In this document: positions 63,349-64,000 of the stretch, piece after piece
How the letters are laid out: the number at the start of each line of letters is the position of its first letter
How positions within the stretch are numbered: the stretch's first letter is position 1
Made by a program: the position numbers and the translations under genes
The notes under the pieces: model-generated
What the model was told of the DNA's origin: nothing
The model's input: only the letters and a program-made list of their open reading frames with translations
Databases searched by the model: none
Assembly: GCA_963848195.1 (NCBI GenBank)
Contig: CAWKCY010000011.1
Location: 155,989 to 219,988, forward strand
Reading direction: 5' to 3'
DNA from: CAVQBP01 sp963848195
GTDB taxonomy: Bacteria; Bacteroidota; Ignavibacteria; Ignavibacteriales; Ignavibacteriaceae
Length of the DNA stretch: 64,000 bases

Positions 63349-64000
63349 TTTTCCTGTTTGGTTTTTTTTAATTCATTTTTTACCGTTTTTAAATATTCTC
63401 TTCTTTCTTCTCTACTTTCAGGTTCCCAGCCTAAAGATTTTGCCTTTTCAATATATTTATCTGCTTCTTCTCGATAATATTCTTTTTCTTCAATACTAAG
63501 TTTTTTCCCCTGTGATTTCTTATAACCAATTTCAGAGTATAATGCACCTTTGTTTACCAATCCCAAATCTGAATTTGGTGAAAGTTTTAGTACTAAATCT
63601 GCATATTTCATTGCCTTTTCAAAATTCCCTTTTCTTCTTTCCTTAGCTATTAACACTCCAATTAACTCTGCTATAAATTCTTTTTTTGTCAGATCTCTTA
63701 AATAAGTTTTATTGTCAATAGCTTTTTGACTAATTCCCATTTTGTCAATATACCATTGGTTTCTTGCGGGATTTCCTCCGTTTGTTGTTTCAACATTCCA
63801 AACATCTCCGGTTTACCTATCTTTTAATCTACAGAATAAATGTAAAGGAGTTTTTACTCCAACAAATGGAACATTTGGGTCTACTCTTTCCATTAAAGCA
63901 AGAAATAATGTAGGCATACTTACGCAGTTACCTTTTCTTGAATCAAAATTTGATGGTCTAAAACCTTTTTTAAAGGATCGTCCAAATCATAAGAGAATGG
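63345..64000 (-). pseudogene. Transglutaminase-like/TPR protein with internal stop, cut by window edge
   Basis: Read from the right edge, the frame encodes a SirB1/transglutaminase-like part: SRKGNCVSMPTLFLAL with the catalytic Cys and KTPLHLFCRLKDR with the His. A TAA stop follows at 63813-63815. The same frame then continues TGDVWNVETTNGGNPARNQW and a TPR-like C-terminus (FEKAMKYADLVLKLSPNSDL). The ATG at 63740 is internal to the ancestral gene, although it could start a 131-residue remnant. It overlaps the RHS-core gene by four bases. Confidence 0.75.

Overview
The window is AT-rich bacterial DNA, most likely from an Ignavibacteria-type member of the Bacteroidota/Chlorobiota group. The support is a type IX secretion sorting tail on an Omp28-like protein (residues around SLEQNYPNPFNPST), many outer-membrane beta-barrel and TonB-dependent receptors, two gamma-alpha fused 2-oxoacid:ferredoxin oxidoreductases, large FtsX/MacB permeases of about 800 residues and NtrC-type regulators. 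No rRNA, tRNA or CRISPR array was seen.

Layout. 1-13 kb: a sensor histidine kinase cut by the left edge, a TonB-type receptor, a YncE-like beta-propeller, a rhodanese lipoprotein, a PAP2 phosphatase, a PepSY-like protein and a TolC/HlyD/RND efflux trio. Three transcription units here carry the same upstream direct repeat, TTTCATCTTNNTTTCAT, with an 11-bp period. This suggests one regulon under an OmpR-type response regulator, perhaps the partner of the edge kinase. 13-18.4 kb: a thioesterase, a threonine aldolase and a TlpA/outer-membrane protein/Omp28 operon whose last gene has lost its secretion tail to a frameshift. 18.8-25.4 kb: two tandem copies of a korAB operon. 25.4-31.5 kb: repeat-rich spacers, a DinB-like protein, a TPR protein, a 2H phosphoesterase and a large secreted protein of unknown function. 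30.9-34.4 kb: a copper cassette consisting of an HMA-AraC fusion regulator, CopZ and CopA.

34.6-55.8 kb: an NtrC-type response regulator and its kinase, divergent from a TonB receptor and followed by a long efflux operon (HlyD adaptor, degenerate GIY-YIG protein, two ABC ATPases, five FtsX/MacB permeases of which the last is frameshifted). Two paired-dyad motifs (GTNCG-N4-CGNAC type), one upstream of the regulator and TonB receptor and one downstream of the receptor, together with a sigma-54-like -24/-12 element before the adaptor gene, point to NtrC-type control of this operon and possibly of the regulator itself.

56-64 kb is a decaying accessory region on the minus strand. It holds one intact PIN toxin with a short antitoxin, a truncated second PIN toxin with its antitoxin, a permease fragment, several secreted proteins or lipoproteins, a short secreted RHS-core protein whose HELTH (zincin-like) tail is out of frame at a T9 run, and a transglutaminase/TPR gene with an internal stop. 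Several families of palindromic, MITE-like repeats are scattered between genes.
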